From assembly GCF_950023065.1 (NCBI RefSeq), contig NC_088679.1:17794001-17858000 (forward strand): a DNA stretch of 64,000 nucleotides, read 5' to 3'. The translations under genes and the position numbers were made by a program. Origin of the DNA: Planococcus citri (lineage: Eukaryota; Arthropoda; Insecta; Hemiptera; Pseudococcidae). Positions 24,901 through 34,713 of this stretch are shown here, piece after piece (position 1 is the stretch's first letter; every line of letters starts with the position of its first letter). A model generated the notes under the pieces. It searched no databases. It was not told the origin of the DNA and saw nothing but the letters and a program-made list of their open reading frames with translations.

Positions 24901-27900
24901 AGCCCGGAATGATGGTGTTAGTGAAGTAGCTGTTATAACAGCTATTGCATCGTTTAAAAGCAATACTTACCTGTTAGTAATCAGTATCACCAAATGAAAC
25001 CCAAACCTGTTAGTTATTACAATCACTTTTTATAAAACGATTATTTCGGTATCGCTTACACATCGTCAAAGAAAACTGTATCTGTTGTATGAATACATGA
25101 ATGGTTGCGCACTAGGGTGGTCCTTAACTACATGGCAAAAAAAAGTGTGATTTTTTCCGCTCCCACCCCCTAAAGTGGTGACCTTGGGTGAGAAAATAAT
25201 TCCCTATTTTTTATTTTTTCCATTTTTGAAAAATTCGGGCTGCGGTGGGCCCCTCGATTTTCAAAAATTTTAAAAAAACCTAATTCAAAGAAAAATGTTT
25301 CAAATTTCAAAATTTCGAGTTCCATCATCTCTAGAAGGTCCTTTTTGAGTAAAAAAGCCTCTCATGGCGATTTTAGCCCCCTCCCATGAAAACCAAGCTG
25401 ACCCCCCAGAATAGCTGAAATTCGTATATTATGTGAGATGTCCTAAAATTAGTTGTTTTTGGTCTTTCCTCCTTCCAACCCCACAAAGTGGTGTCCTTTG
25501 GTGAGAAAATAATTCCCTAGGTATTTTTTATTTTTTCCATTTTCGAAAAATTCGAGTTGCGGTGGGCCACGAGGCCACGACCCTCTTCATTTAACAGGCC
25601 GGAACCGCTGCTAACGGCAACGCCGCGTTTTTACGATTATCAGGCCCAGAAAACACATTGTTGTTATGGCAAAATGTGCATTTTTGAAGTTTTTCGTTAA
25701 TTTCTTTTTATGGAGTACCTTTTACTAAAAATTTTTTTAGCATGGTCGAAAGATGATTGATTTGTCTATCGAATGGTATGGGTACTTTTGAATTTCACTT
25801 TGTAAGTAAGCTTATAAGTAAGGAAAATGTCTACAGTAATTATTGAAGGTCCTCTATTATCACATATTATAGCGATTATTTCCATCTAAATTATACAAAT
25901 CTATACATCGTTGGAAAGAGCATAAAAAATGCTACCTTTTGAGCAATATGAGTGTTCAGTCACTTGTTATAGTATTTGAAATAATTCAATTCAAATTTTC
26001 AATTGAAGATGTTCTCAAAAATATGACAAATTACTTGACACCTGTTTTGTTCAAAATGTAGCGTTTTTTATCCTCTTTCCAACGATATATAGTTTTATAC
26101 AATTTAAATGAAAATATTCGGTGCAGTTACTGATAATTAGAGGTCACCCAACAATCATTTCACACACATTCCCAATTGATTAATAGTAAATTGACTAAAA
26201 TTCAACAATGGGTACACCATTCGATTGCAAATTTTATTCCCTTTTGATCTTTTACAACAAAATTTTCATAAAATCACTGACAAAAAAGTTATTTAACGAA
26301 AAACTGTTCAAAATTGTATCAGGCCCATTTAAACGCATGTTATCTCTAGCGCGACTTGGGCCTGATAAGCATTGTTGCCAGATTTGGCGGTTCTGGCCTG
26401 TTAAATGAAGAGGGTCGTGGGTGGGCCCCTCAATTTTCAAAAATTTGAAAAAAAAACCAATTCAAAGAAAAATTTTTAAAATTTCAAAATTTTGAGTTCC
26501 ATCGTCTCTAAAAGGTCTCTTTTGAGTAAAATAGACTCTCATGACGATTTTAGCCCCTTCACATGAAAACCAAGCTGACCCCACCAGAAAAGCTAAAATA
26601 CAAATTTAAGTTATTCTGGTGGGGTCAGCTTGGTTTTCATGTGAGGGGGCTAAAATCGTCATGAGAGTCTATTTTACTCAAAAAGGACCTTCTAGAAATG
26701 ATGGAACTCGAAATTTTGAAATTTGAAACATTTTTCTTTGAATTAGGTTTTTTTCAAATTTTTGAAAATTGAGGGGCCCACCGCAGCCCAAATTTTTCGA
26801 AAATGGAAAAAATAGAATATAGGGAATTATTTTCTCACCCAAGGTCACCACTTTAGGGGGTGGGAGCGGAAAAAATCCCAACTTCAAAAATAAGGACCAC
26901 CCTATTTCGCACACTTATATGAGCACCGGTGTGTGTGTATGTGAGAGCCAATCCAAACGCAATAGCAATACCAACAGTTTTAACAACATCGTTTCAAATA
27001 AACTAGTTAGAAAATGATGTTAATAATTTGCCGATAATAGAAACCTGTTACTAACAGTATTGTTAACAACTTCTAAGCGATGTCGTTGTAACAACTAATG
27101 ACATCGTTCCAGGCTTTAGTAGATATCGAAGACCCTGAATGATCTCCTATAGTATACAATTTCAGCAAACAAACATAATTTCCTAGTAGGATTTCTGCAA
27201 GTTTTGATTGGATCTCTTTGTGCCATACTCAGTCAAATGCTCGTGCTACATCAAGAAATGCTGAGGAACAGTATTTCTTTTCCTCAAGTGCTCTTTCAAT
27301 GATGGCTGTGACTCTGTAGATCTAGCCAATCATCAAGTGTTTATTGCGGAACCCAAACTAATAATCTGGTATTTTAGCTAGTAAATATAGTTTGAAGCGT
27401 TTCAGAAATAACCTGTCAAATAACCTTAATATTGCTTGTCATATTGTTAGTCTATATGATTCCACTTTTTCTTCAGGCATGTCTGGTTTTTTCAGCATGA
27501 TAATTCTGCAATTTTGAAGCACTGTGGTGCATATTCCAGCCAGAAGGCATGCATTGAATATGTATGTTAGCATCACAATACCTTTTTTTTTGATAAATCC
27601 TTCAGTATTCCTGGTAAGGTTTTATCAATACTTACCTGCAGATTTCCTTGAATTAAGTAAGATTTCCATCAATTTCCTTGGCAACTTCCATGGAAGTTAC
27701 TAGTTCCATTTGGAAGTTTGGTATTAAATCTTCAGTCAACTGGGATTTAAAACCAAAATGGCTGACACCCTAAAATCACATCACTGAAGTCATATTTTTC
27801 AATGTAAATATCCCATAGGCGGGAAGCAGAATAGTATTGTTTGCATAAAGTATGTTTTGTAAGTGTATGATTCAAATCACTTACACTGAAAATAAGAATG

Positions 27901-30900
27901 TATTGGAAGAGTAGAAGGTTGATTCTTTCATCTAAAACAAAACGCACCTTGCTAGCTTGGTCACAGAATTAATTATAGATTTTCAAAACTCAAGAATTTT
28001 CTGTAAGGAACACATGTAAAAAGAAAGAATGATGATTGTTTCATCTTATTAGTAGGTAGTGATTTTCAGCGCACTTGAAAAAAAAAACTCTGGGAAAGTC
28101 GAAATGGAGTTTGAAATTTTAGTACCTATCTCGAGCATTTCTAAAGCATATGGATTAATTTAAATACTAAGAGACATAATGTGATAATTATCTTTAAACC
28201 TATATTTCCTAATTTCTTTGTTTACAGGTTTAGCTAGAGCGAAGTCAGTACCAAGCCATACATATTCTCACGAAGTGGTTACCTTATGGTACCGTCCACC
28301 AGATGTATTATTAGGATCAACCGAATACTCGACGTCTCTGGATATGTGGGGCGTGGGGTGTATTTTTATCGAAATGATTACCGGAATGCCATCGTTTCCT
28401 GGAGTTCGTGATACAGTCGATCAGCTAGAGAAAATATTCAGGGTAAGTTGAAATTGATATTTTTTAAATCCATATGATCAAGGGTAGAAAAAAAACTGGA
28501 CTGAAAATTTGGTGGAGGAAAATCTGAAGAAATTCAACCAAATCATTTGAAAAAAGGTTTTCCAGTTTTGAGTCATATCTCAAGAATTACTCCCATTTGA
28601 GGAGTGAAACTTGCACAAAAATTTATTAGGAGTGGAGAGGGGCAAAGAGTACTTGAAATGTGAAAGGTTTTTATTTTAAAAAATTTACAATTTAAGAGGT
28701 CGTCTGATTTTTAAAATATCGAATTTGGGTTACCACCTAACCCCTTTCAAACAATAACATCCCGAATGAAAATTTCCTCAGAAGGTATTCGCGAGTAAAC
28801 TCCACTCTCCTTCGCCTTCCACTCCAATCACTTATCAATTTACGATAGAAGCAAGGTAGAAGATGGAAATTGCCAACTGCGAAATAGAAATATGCCCTCC
28901 GGCTGCTTCTTGAGATACTTCATAAATAATTTATTCTCCATACTATACGCGTGGTAATATTTTGCTGAAAATGGTCTACTATACTGTTTATTCGCAGGTT
29001 TTAGGAACTCCTACGGAGAAAGATTGGGAAGGAGTGACTCGTTTGCGAGGTTACCGTCAAAACGTGGAGAAAATTGGATTCCATCGTGGAATGAAATTAG
29101 GATACGAGTTTCCTAGATTATACGATATAGCTGAAGGAGAAGCTCTAGCCAGCGCCTTCCTTCAAGTAAGTATTTTACGATGTAAAAAAAAATTGCACAA
29201 AATGTTGGTTTGGTACAGTACATATTTTCATATTCATTTTTTGCCATTTTGACGTCTGTTAGGATTCACTCCCTCTTTACCCCCCCCCCCCCATTTCCGC
29301 GCACAAGGACGAAAAAATTCTCTCTGCTTTTGTTGTTTATTTAGCATAAATTGAAAAATTATTCGTACGTGTAGACGTTCCTCTACATATGTGTACCTTT
29401 TACCTGCTGCATTCCCGTACTATTTTTTATATATTTGCGCAATGCGGTCGATGAATTTATGTGTGTAAAAGCTCGCGAGCTTATTAAAGAAGTGATGTCA
29501 GAAGGGAGAAGAATGAGAAGAGGGTGCAAGGAAAGGTTGTTATGTACAATATGTTACTCGTATGTACTCGTATGTCAAATGGTTTAACGCGTTTCTCTTT
29601 TATTCTTTCTTTTGTTATACTCGTAAGATGAAAGACGAAGCCGAAGCCAACGTGTGTGGCTCGCGAAATATTTCGACGGAAAATTGTACATTGTGTAAAG
29701 GCCGCCGCCACCTTGTCTATATGAACGCGTTTATTAGATGCGTCATCGTCAGATTCGTTTATGAATATTTTCCTTTCCTCCTTTTTCTCAAGTACATACA
29801 ATATGAGAATACGTACTTGTAAATAAACGACGACGGTTTGGTTGGAAATTCTGCCCATATTTTGAACGAGGAAAACGCTCTTTTGAAAAATGTATCGTTT
29901 TAGTAGCCCGTGAGCTGATTTTTAGACGAATTTTCCTTTGAAAAAATTCCATCTAAGTATTTCGAATTACGTATTGTATACAAAACGTAGGTACGTTAAA
30001 TTAGTCTGTTTTATTCTATTTTTTTTTTTTGCAGAAGTTTTAAGGTTTTTGCTATTTCTGCATACATGTAGATAGACCAATATTTGGGAGGACCGGAGGA
30101 GGGAGTATTTGGAGCAATTCTGACTCAGATTGAGAAAATTTTTTGTTCGCTAAATATTTTTTCAACTCATTTTTTTTTTTTGATATGTTCCAGTTTGAGG
30201 CTCGTTAAAGAATTCAATCACAAAAATTGAGAATTTTTTCAAAAAAAAATTTCATCGGTTTCATTTTATTTTAATTTTTTTTTCGCTTAGGTGAAGGGGG
30301 AGGGATTTTGTACCAGCGAGCCAGCATATCTTGGAAGATCTTTGAAGGTTTTTAAAATAAAAAATAGGGCTATTTAAATGAATTCTGTCAGAAATCAAAA
30401 ATTAAATTTTTTTGTCTCACTTTACTGATTTTTTTAAACGAGAAGGGGGATTTTTTGACGCCACTTTTTTCGAAAAGAGGGATGTGAATTCAAGAAAATG
30501 AGGAATCATTTTTTTCAAAATGTAAAACAAAACAGCCCAAAATGCAAAGGCAGGATAATGACAGGAAATCAAGCAGAACATTTTTTATGTTTTAATTTAA
30601 GACGATCGAGAGAGACGTCAGGTTTAAATTTTTTCGGGATGATCTATTTTTAAAATAAAATTTTGGAAGAAGAAAACAATATTTATGGAGAGAATTAAAA
30701 ATTGATTGTAGGGGACTTTTTGCAGATTGATCACTGAAGCAGGCTTTTTTGAGAAGAAATTTTTTGTTTTTTTCACTCTTATGTTTTTATTGCACGAAAG
30801 GAGGAGTTTGAGTCAAAATTTATTCATCCAAAACATGAAAAAGAAAATTACAAAATTCTAAAAGAAAATGAATGGAAAATTTTCAAGATTGATGACTAAA

Positions 30901-33900
30901 AAAATGTAAAAATTTAGTACTTTTTAGCAATTTGATGGAAAGCAATAAGTACTTTTTGAATGGAACTTTCCGATTAGGAGAGGAAGATTAAGATAAAAGT
31001 TTTAACACCGCAATTGTTCAGTTTGAAATTTTTTCATTTTCAAAGAAACCCAGAAAAGAACAAAAAAAATCCCTGACTCTAAAAAGTTACCTACTCAAAA
31101 TAAATGGAAAATTTCAAAATTTTAATGATAGATGAAAAAAGTGACGTGCACTTTACAAATTTTGTGATTGTTATAAATGTGAACATTTTTTGGCAATTTT
31201 TGGAAGAAAAATTATTTTTTGGCCCCTTTTGGATAAAAGCAAGATTTTCTGATCATTTTTTGATAAAACCAAAACTGTGCTCAATTTTGTAAATAATCTT
31301 ACAATTTTGAATTTTGTTTACAAAAATAAAGATTTTGATGCAATTTTTGGAAGAAAAGGAGATTTCTGGGTTATTTTTGACTAAAAGCAAGATTTTTTGC
31401 ATTTTTTTTTTTAAAAAAGAAGAGATTTTTGGCCATTTTTGGATAAAAGCAATTTTTTGCAGATGTTTTTGCTTGTAACAGTAAAAGCATTAAATAGGTA
31501 TATATGAAAAAAAAATTGAAAAAAGTTAAATTTTTTGCTATAATTTTTGCAAAATTTTTTGCCTACATATTTTTTGAAGAAGAAAAAGCAATGAATTTTT
31601 TGTCAATTTATAAACATTTAATAGGTACCAATTTTATGTGAAAAAAACTTTTTTTTTCAAAATTTTTTTGGGAGTTTAGGCAAAAAAGGTAAAATTTTTG
31701 GCAAATTTGGTTTATTAGAAAAGCAACATTTATCGGCTATTTTTTGGCTATTTTTGGTTAAAATGAAAACAATTTTTGCACATATTTTACCTATTGATAG
31801 ATATTTTTGGAAAAAAAGAAAAATTTTTGAAAATTTCAATTTAAAAACCAAACGATTTTTTTGGCCATTTTTGAAAATTACCAACACTTTTTGTCAATTT
31901 TTGCCAATTTATTGACATTTTTGGCAAAAAAAACAACAAAATTTTTGGAAATTTTAATTTTAAAAAAAGGAAATTTGAAATTTTTTAAAATTAGTAATTT
32001 TTGCAAATTTAATCATTATTTTTGCAAAAAAAAAAAACAAAAACAAAATTTCAGTAGTAAGGTAAAGTGGGGTAATTCCGATGGCAAAATTCAAAATTTT
32101 AGCAATTTCTCATTTTTTGGATTTCCTGTACATTTTGGGGCAAAAATGATAAAACAACTTTATTCCTACGTCCTTCAGCTACACATTCACTATATTGAAG
32201 AGTGATTTGTGCGGAGGCTTCATACATATAATTTAAAAAACATTTTGTAAGGTTGAGTTATCGGAATTACACCATTTTTGGGGTAATTCCGATAATGAGT
32301 TAATTTGAGTTTTATAAGGAAAGTAATTCTCCTGGGGTAATTCCGAGCCAGTAATGTTGAAATATACCATTTATTGCATACTTGGGTTTTTATTTCATGT
32401 AAATTGAATCATTAGAACAAAAATTGAAAATTTTTTACAAATATGCATTTTTGAGGCATAATTTTTGAAAACTAGACCAACTAGAGAAAAAAGCCCCCTT
32501 CTAAGGGTTTTCGTTGCTAATTTTGACCCCTCAAAACAATACTACACCAAAACAGAGAAAAAAACATTGCAGGACAATTTTGCTAGGGCTATTGGAATTA
32601 CCCCAGGGCATGAAAAATGATCGACATGTTTAATAATTCAACACCACCAAACAAATAATTGTAAAAGCAAAATCAAAAGAGGTACTGACACTTTAACACG
32701 TATCCATCAAATTTCAACTTCTAAACAGAATTTTTCAACAAGTTTTGAACGGTAAAAACTAATTTCAAAAATGCACTGTTTTTTGCCGCAAAGGTTTTGG
32801 GCATTCAGATTTTGAACTTTGCACAGACTTGGCAAAACAGATCAGATGGACCATCTGATCATTAATGGGTGTAGGTTAGCACTAAAACTATCTACTTTCT
32901 TCATCATTTGTGCCAAAATGTGTTTTGCAACAAAGCTAGGGCTTGCTATCGGAATTACCCCATATCGGAATTACCCCACTTTACCTTACCTTAAACTTTT
33001 TTTATGCTTTATGGAAGAAAAAATGAGGGCAGATGAGTCAAAAGTTTTTTTAGTCACAAAATTTTCACGTCAAAATTCTATAAATTTTTTAAAGAGAACT
33101 AGAAAAATTGGAGGGGGGATCAAAATTCTTCAAGAAATCCGGAATCAAATCATTGTAAAATTCCTACAACTTTTCCATAATTTTGCAAAAAAAATCACAA
33201 ATTCTGAAAAATTCAGAGCCCTTTTCTAACACGTACTTTAATATGGATGGGGGTGGGGGAGACTCAAAAAGCACTCGTGAGCAAGTTGAGCTGGATGTAA
33301 GAACCGACTGGAACTCTGATACGTCATCTCATCATGAATCTTATCGTATTTACGGCAAACTGGTTATGCAAATCTATTAACACGAAGAATTATTTGAAGA
33401 AATATATGCTCGAGTTTTTTCAACGTGAACTCGTTCAAGCGTGGATTGATCCTTCAATCTCTCTTCAAGCTTTCCCTCCTCGTCCACCTCTTCACCCCCC
33501 CCCAAAAAAAATTGACAAGTTGCTTGTGAGTCATTAAAAAGGGACTCTTAAATGTCCTGAAATCCCCATCACGAAAATTTCAGATTTATCAGTTCATTCT
33601 GAAATTTGTTGATGAAGTTTTATATAAATTCAAAGAAGCTGCTGAAGCTCTTATCATTTCTTTCCCTGAAAAAATAGGAAAAACACTTGAAAAATTCAAC
33701 TAAAAATATACCTACTTGTACAATACACTAGAATTTCATTTTAGATAATTATTTAACGCTTTGTTGTGTACGAATTTGTAGATGCAGCCTGAAAAACGTA
33801 TCTCAGCCGACGATGCAATGAGGCATAAATATTTTCATAATTTTCCTAAAGAACTGTACGAGCTTCCCGATGGTAAGTATCGAATTCGATATTTTTCAAG

Positions 33901-34713
33901 TGCCAACTGTCTGTCTTTATTTCCTCGAATAATATCACTTTTGTATCTGACTTTTCGCCTCGATGATAATAACTCGAATGAATTCAAAAAGAAGCATAGA
34001 GGGGGGTAGACAAAAAATAATATAATGAAGATATCCTGGACACAGTACTATGAATTTCCAAAGCTATAAAAACATGGTCTCTTTCGAGCATCGAGCTCTC
34101 GAGTTATCAGTGAAAAAAATAACCCATACTTAAATTACCTACCTGTGAATACTCACGTAGTGTACGTTCATTTTAGAAAATTATATTTTTGAAAAATCGC
34201 TCGAAATTCGACGAATATTTCACGTTCCGGTTGACGTTGTCGAATCGTCGATGTGTAAATATGGTCGTTTTGCGTTCGTTTGTTTGCTGTTTGTGAAAAA
34301 CCGAAAATATTCGATTTATTTTCGATGCCATTTTTCATTCGGGAATGTTTTCGTGTTTCACACGCGGTATGTTTTATTTCGGTACCAGATTCGAGATTCC
34401 CCTCACTTCCCTACCATTTGCTCTTACTCATTTCTCGTGAAAGTCGGAAAAAATGTTGACGAACGGTGAAAAATTTTTCAATAACCTGATTATTTCGACA
34501 ACATTGACGACTTCCTCTTCCACTCCTGCTTCTATACAATTTAACACGTTGGCTCGTTTAAAAGATTTCTTTTCATTTTAAGAGTAATTTTTTACACATT
34601 TGTAACGTTTTGTTTTTCTTGTTTCTTTTTTTTTTGTTACAGAGTCATCCATCTATAGCGTTAGCGGAATATCGTTGTTTCCCGAAACGAAAGGCATTAT
34701 GTTGAAAAATTAA
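12804..34713 (+). CDS. Eip63E: PFTAIRE-type cyclin-dependent kinase (Eip63E/CDK14 ortholog), 3' five exons
   Basis: Five exons (12804-12990, 28228-28442, 28998-29165, 33782-33872, 34643-34713) join in frame to 732 nt, 243 codons plus stop, beginning in the kinase C-lobe and reaching the C-terminus. In order they carry HTDLSQYM, the catalytic loop HRDVKPQNLLIS, the DFG motif (its Gly codon split by an intron), the activation segment RAKSVPSHTYSHEVVTLWYR, PPDVLLGS, DMWGVGCIF, LGTP, FPRLYDI and the short tail. All splice sites are GT/AG and phases agree. The family is a cytoplasmic/membrane-associated CDK activated by cyclin Y in Wnt/LRP6 signalling; in Drosophila, Eip63E is ecdysone-induced and developmentally essential. 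Val in HRDV is normal for the insect protein. The N-lobe is missing from the window, so this entry is 5'-partial. The first visible intron is 15.2 kb. Confidence 0.95.
12991..14389. other. Start of the 15.2-kb kinase intron
   Basis: No gene. A CAGGGTGTCTCAG motif near 13067, resembling a transposon terminus, begins a repeat-like stretch to about 13880. I could not find its partner end. The rest is AT-rich. Confidence 0.35.
14390..16150. repeat. Tandem array, ~304-bp unit, about five to six copies
   Basis: The landmark TAGCAATTTGATTA recurs at 14715, 15019, 15321, 15634 and 15938 (spacings 304, 302, 313, 304), with a more diverged start near 14390. Each unit also contains 'gcgaatcttttaagga', 'agtgaaactttttagta' and 'ttttggaattttttg' landmarks. 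The units are themselves rich in GGCAAAAA/CTTTTT sub-repeats. Several frames are open for over 100 codons only because the unit is A/T-biased; none is coding. Confidence 0.9.
16151..18237. other. Intronic, partly GC-richer unique sequence
   Basis: No gene assigned. 16780-18130 is visibly richer in CpG than its surroundings, with motifs such as 'cgcgagc' and a CGA-repeat (17701-17737). The contrast with the A/T-simple intron around it makes it a candidate for an intronic regulatory region or alternative first exon of the kinase. No open frame resembles a known protein. Confidence 0.35.
17701..17737. repeat. (CGA)n / GACGTC-rich short tandem repeat
   Basis: A run of CGACGA units that turns into overlapping GACGTCGAC palindromes. 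It is exceptional in composition for this AT-rich window. Confidence 0.8.
18238..20344. mobile_element. Inverted-repeat transposon bounded by GGGTGTC/GACACCC, interrupted by a foldback element
   Basis: Just inside each end lie TCTGGAAAA and CCTGGAAAA-TCAGGG motifs in the same orientation (18255-18310; 20274-20315), whereas the material between 18516 and 20268 is a separate large palindrome. I read this as a host element split by a foldback insertion. No clear target duplication was found, so the outer limits are approximate. Confidence 0.5.
18516..20268. mobile_element. Foldback element with ~500-bp inverted arms and internal tandem monomers
   Basis: The left arm 18516-19016 is repeated in reverse at 19776-20268; landmarks are AAATGGCCGCCATTTT (itself palindromic), 'gcaaaatttcaa' and 'ctggagcctccagaa'. 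Between the arms are monomers of about 150-167 bp with an 'attgaaattagtttgc' landmark. It is in one orientation on the left (near 18986 and 19160) and the opposite orientation on the right (near 19310, 19477, 19643, 19793). No transposase is present. A degenerate solo arm lies at about 50790-51100. Confidence 0.85.
20345..21890. other. Intronic sequence, no gene seen
   Basis: 20345-21060 is AT-rich, with repeated 'aacccaattttg / aaaaattc' stretches. 21120-21860 looks unique, with a TATG microsatellite near 21127 and CpG-bearing patches (21410-21560, 21640-21810). No coding similarity was found. Confidence 0.35.
21891..22802. mobile_element. Tc1/mariner-type MITE with ~205-bp inverted repeats and TA target duplication
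   Basis: Ends read CAAAGGTCAGTCAACAAATA inward and are flanked by TA on both sides (21889-21890; 22803-22804), the Tc1/mariner signature. The arms run to about 22095 and from about 22605, with scattered mismatches. The ~510-bp interior contains no transposase frame. Terminus style (GGTCAGTCAA-AAATAAGTTTC) resembles mariner ends. Confidence 0.85.
22803..24142. other. Intronic sequence, no gene seen
   Basis: 22855-23262 is open on the plus strand for 135 codons, but part of it derives from the neighbouring MITE end and the rest resembles nothing known. 23260-24140 is AT-rich, with short repeated 'aactttttaatgaa' pieces. Confidence 0.35.
24143..24880. repeat. Decayed inverted pair around 'TGTCGTCTTAA / AGTGGCTAACTCC'
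   Basis: The segment near 24150-24200 reappears reversed at about 24815-24875 with a small gap and mismatches. Partial copies of the 'aactccnctaaag' motif lie between (near 24510 and 24700). It is probably an old inverted-repeat element. Boundaries and type are uncertain. Confidence 0.45.
24266..24457. mobile_element. 192-bp palindromic MITE
   Basis: Begins CACTGAGA and ends TCTCAGTG. The two halves are imperfect reverse complements over most of their length (TTTAGTAAA / TACTAAA, AGAGGACCTCTGGT / ACCAGAGGGCCTCTT). It could fold into a long hairpin. No unambiguous target duplication was found. It sits inside the decayed inverted pair. Confidence 0.75.
25113..26904. mobile_element. Foldback hAT-like element (middle level of the nest)
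   Basis: Ends TAGGGTGGTCCTTA and its complement. Flanks TTGCGCAC (25105-25112) and TTTCGCAC (26905-26912) match at 7 of 8 bases. The two halves are reverse complements (for example 'ctcccaccccctaaagtggtgacc' left, its complement right), meeting near 26600. It is interrupted at 25569-26419 by a third element. A second copy lies at 44034-45268. Confidence 0.88.
25569..26419. mobile_element. hAT-like element (inner level of the nest)
   Basis: Perfect 8-bp duplication GGTGGGCC flanks it (25561-25568; 26420-26427). Inverted ends share CACGACCCTCTTCATTTAAC, followed by 'aggcc-gaaccgc'. The left end has seven extra bases (ACGAGGC) outside the repeat. The interior contains further imperfect inverted sequence and no transposase. 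Confidence 0.85.
27127..27735 (-). pseudogene. Jockey-type non-LTR retrotransposon reverse transcriptase, decayed
   Basis: Read on the minus strand, the region gives in order VMLTYIFNACL, a KK-D-PEEK-ESYR segment, LF-RLFLKR, IPDY-FGFR, and AFLDVARAFD-VWH. The last is the catalytic block A of non-LTR reverse transcriptases, retaining its Asp. At least four in-frame stops (including one inside the block, between FD and VWH) and frameshifts at the N-terminal side show it is dead. Endonuclease and tail are absent. The hAT-like nest (24898-27118) abuts its low-coordinate end, so it may have been interrupted by that insertion. Confidence 0.85.
27736..28227. other. End of the 15.2-kb intron
   Basis: AT-rich intron with no gene. 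It ends in a TTTGTTTACAG acceptor at 28227. Confidence 0.5.
28228..28442 (+). CDS. Eip63E: Eip63E exon: activation segment and PPD/DMWG region
   Basis: Begins with the last two bases of the DFG glycine codon and encodes LARAKSVPSHTYSHEVVTLW, WYRPPDVLLGSTEYSTSLD, MWGVGCIF and the FPGVRDTVDQLEKIFR helix. It ends in phase 0 at AGG before GTAAGT. It is almost identical to the fly and vertebrate family members. Confidence 0.97.
28443..28997. other. Short kinase intron (555 nt)
   Basis: GTAAGT donor and TTCGCAG acceptor. No other feature was seen. Confidence 0.7.
28998..29165 (+). CDS. Eip63E: Eip63E exon: CMGC insert region
   Basis: 56 codons in phase 0: VLGTPTEKDWEGV, a variable stretch (the CMGC insert), then KLGYEFPRLYDIAEGE and ASAFLQ, ending at GTAAGT. 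The FPRLYDI-EGE stretch resembles the insect ortholog more than vertebrate CDK14. Confidence 0.95.
29166..30899. other. Kinase intron sequence, no gene seen
   Basis: C13 at 29280-29292. 29480-29870 is unique-looking and GC-richer, and open on both strands for about 90-125 codons without resemblance to known proteins. The rest is AT-rich. Confidence 0.35.
30900..32050. repeat. Degenerate 'TTTTTGG-ATAAAAGCAA / GGCAAAAA' low-complexity repeat
   Basis: Short units such as 'tttttggataaaagcaa' recur near 31225, 31380 and 31440, and GGCAAAAA/TTTTTGCC near 31680 and 31900. They resemble the sub-repeats of the 14.4-16.1 kb array, so a common origin is plausible. Confidence 0.5.
32057..32989. mobile_element. 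Inverted-repeat element with GTAAGGTAAAGTGGGG ends
   Basis: The left end GTAAGGTAAAGTGGGGTAAT is mirrored at 32970-32989. The motif GGGGTAATTCCGA, in either orientation, recurs at about 32071, 32280, 32336, 32600 (partial), 32950 and 32966, mostly towards the ends. No transposase is present. The target duplication is ambiguous, so the superfamily is not called. Confidence 0.7.
32990..33781. other. Kinase intron sequence, no gene seen
   Basis: AT-rich, with a purine-rich patch near 33240 and a C-rich patch near 33495. It ends with a TTTGTAG acceptor. Confidence 0.4.
33782..33872 (+). CDS. Eip63E: Eip63E exon: end of kinase domain
   Basis: MQPEKRISADDAMRHKYF followed by LPKELYELPD-type residues (here FPKELYELPD), continuing directly from ASAFLQ of the previous exon. 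It ends one base into a codon at a GTAAGT donor. RISADDAMRH is the usual end of a CDK fold. Confidence 0.95.
33873..34642. other. Last kinase intron (770 nt)
   Basis: Includes a unique-looking CpG-containing stretch (34190-34480), then a long T-rich tract leading to the TTGTTACAG acceptor. Confidence 0.5.
34643..34713 (+). CDS. Eip63E: Eip63E terminal coding exon
   Basis: Encodes ESSIYSVSGISLFPETKGI and a short basic end before TAA at 34711-34713. The ESSI-V-G-LFPE pattern aligns with the family's post-kinase tail (-SSIFTV--V-L-PE), which confirms that the gene ends here. Confidence 0.92.

Larger units (their letters stand above)
24898..27118. mobile_element. hAT-like MITE (outer level of a three-level nest)
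   Basis: Ends TAAAGCCCGGAATGATG and, reversed, TAAAGCCTGGAACGATG. Both flanks carry a perfect 8-bp duplication GTAGATAT (24890-24897; 27119-27126), typical of hAT transposition. Without the inner insertion the element is only about 420 bp and non-coding. Confidence 0.88.

Noticed and set aside
29484..29858. 124-codon frame within a kinase intron
   Set aside because: Both strands are open in a unique stretch, without family similarity or splice support.
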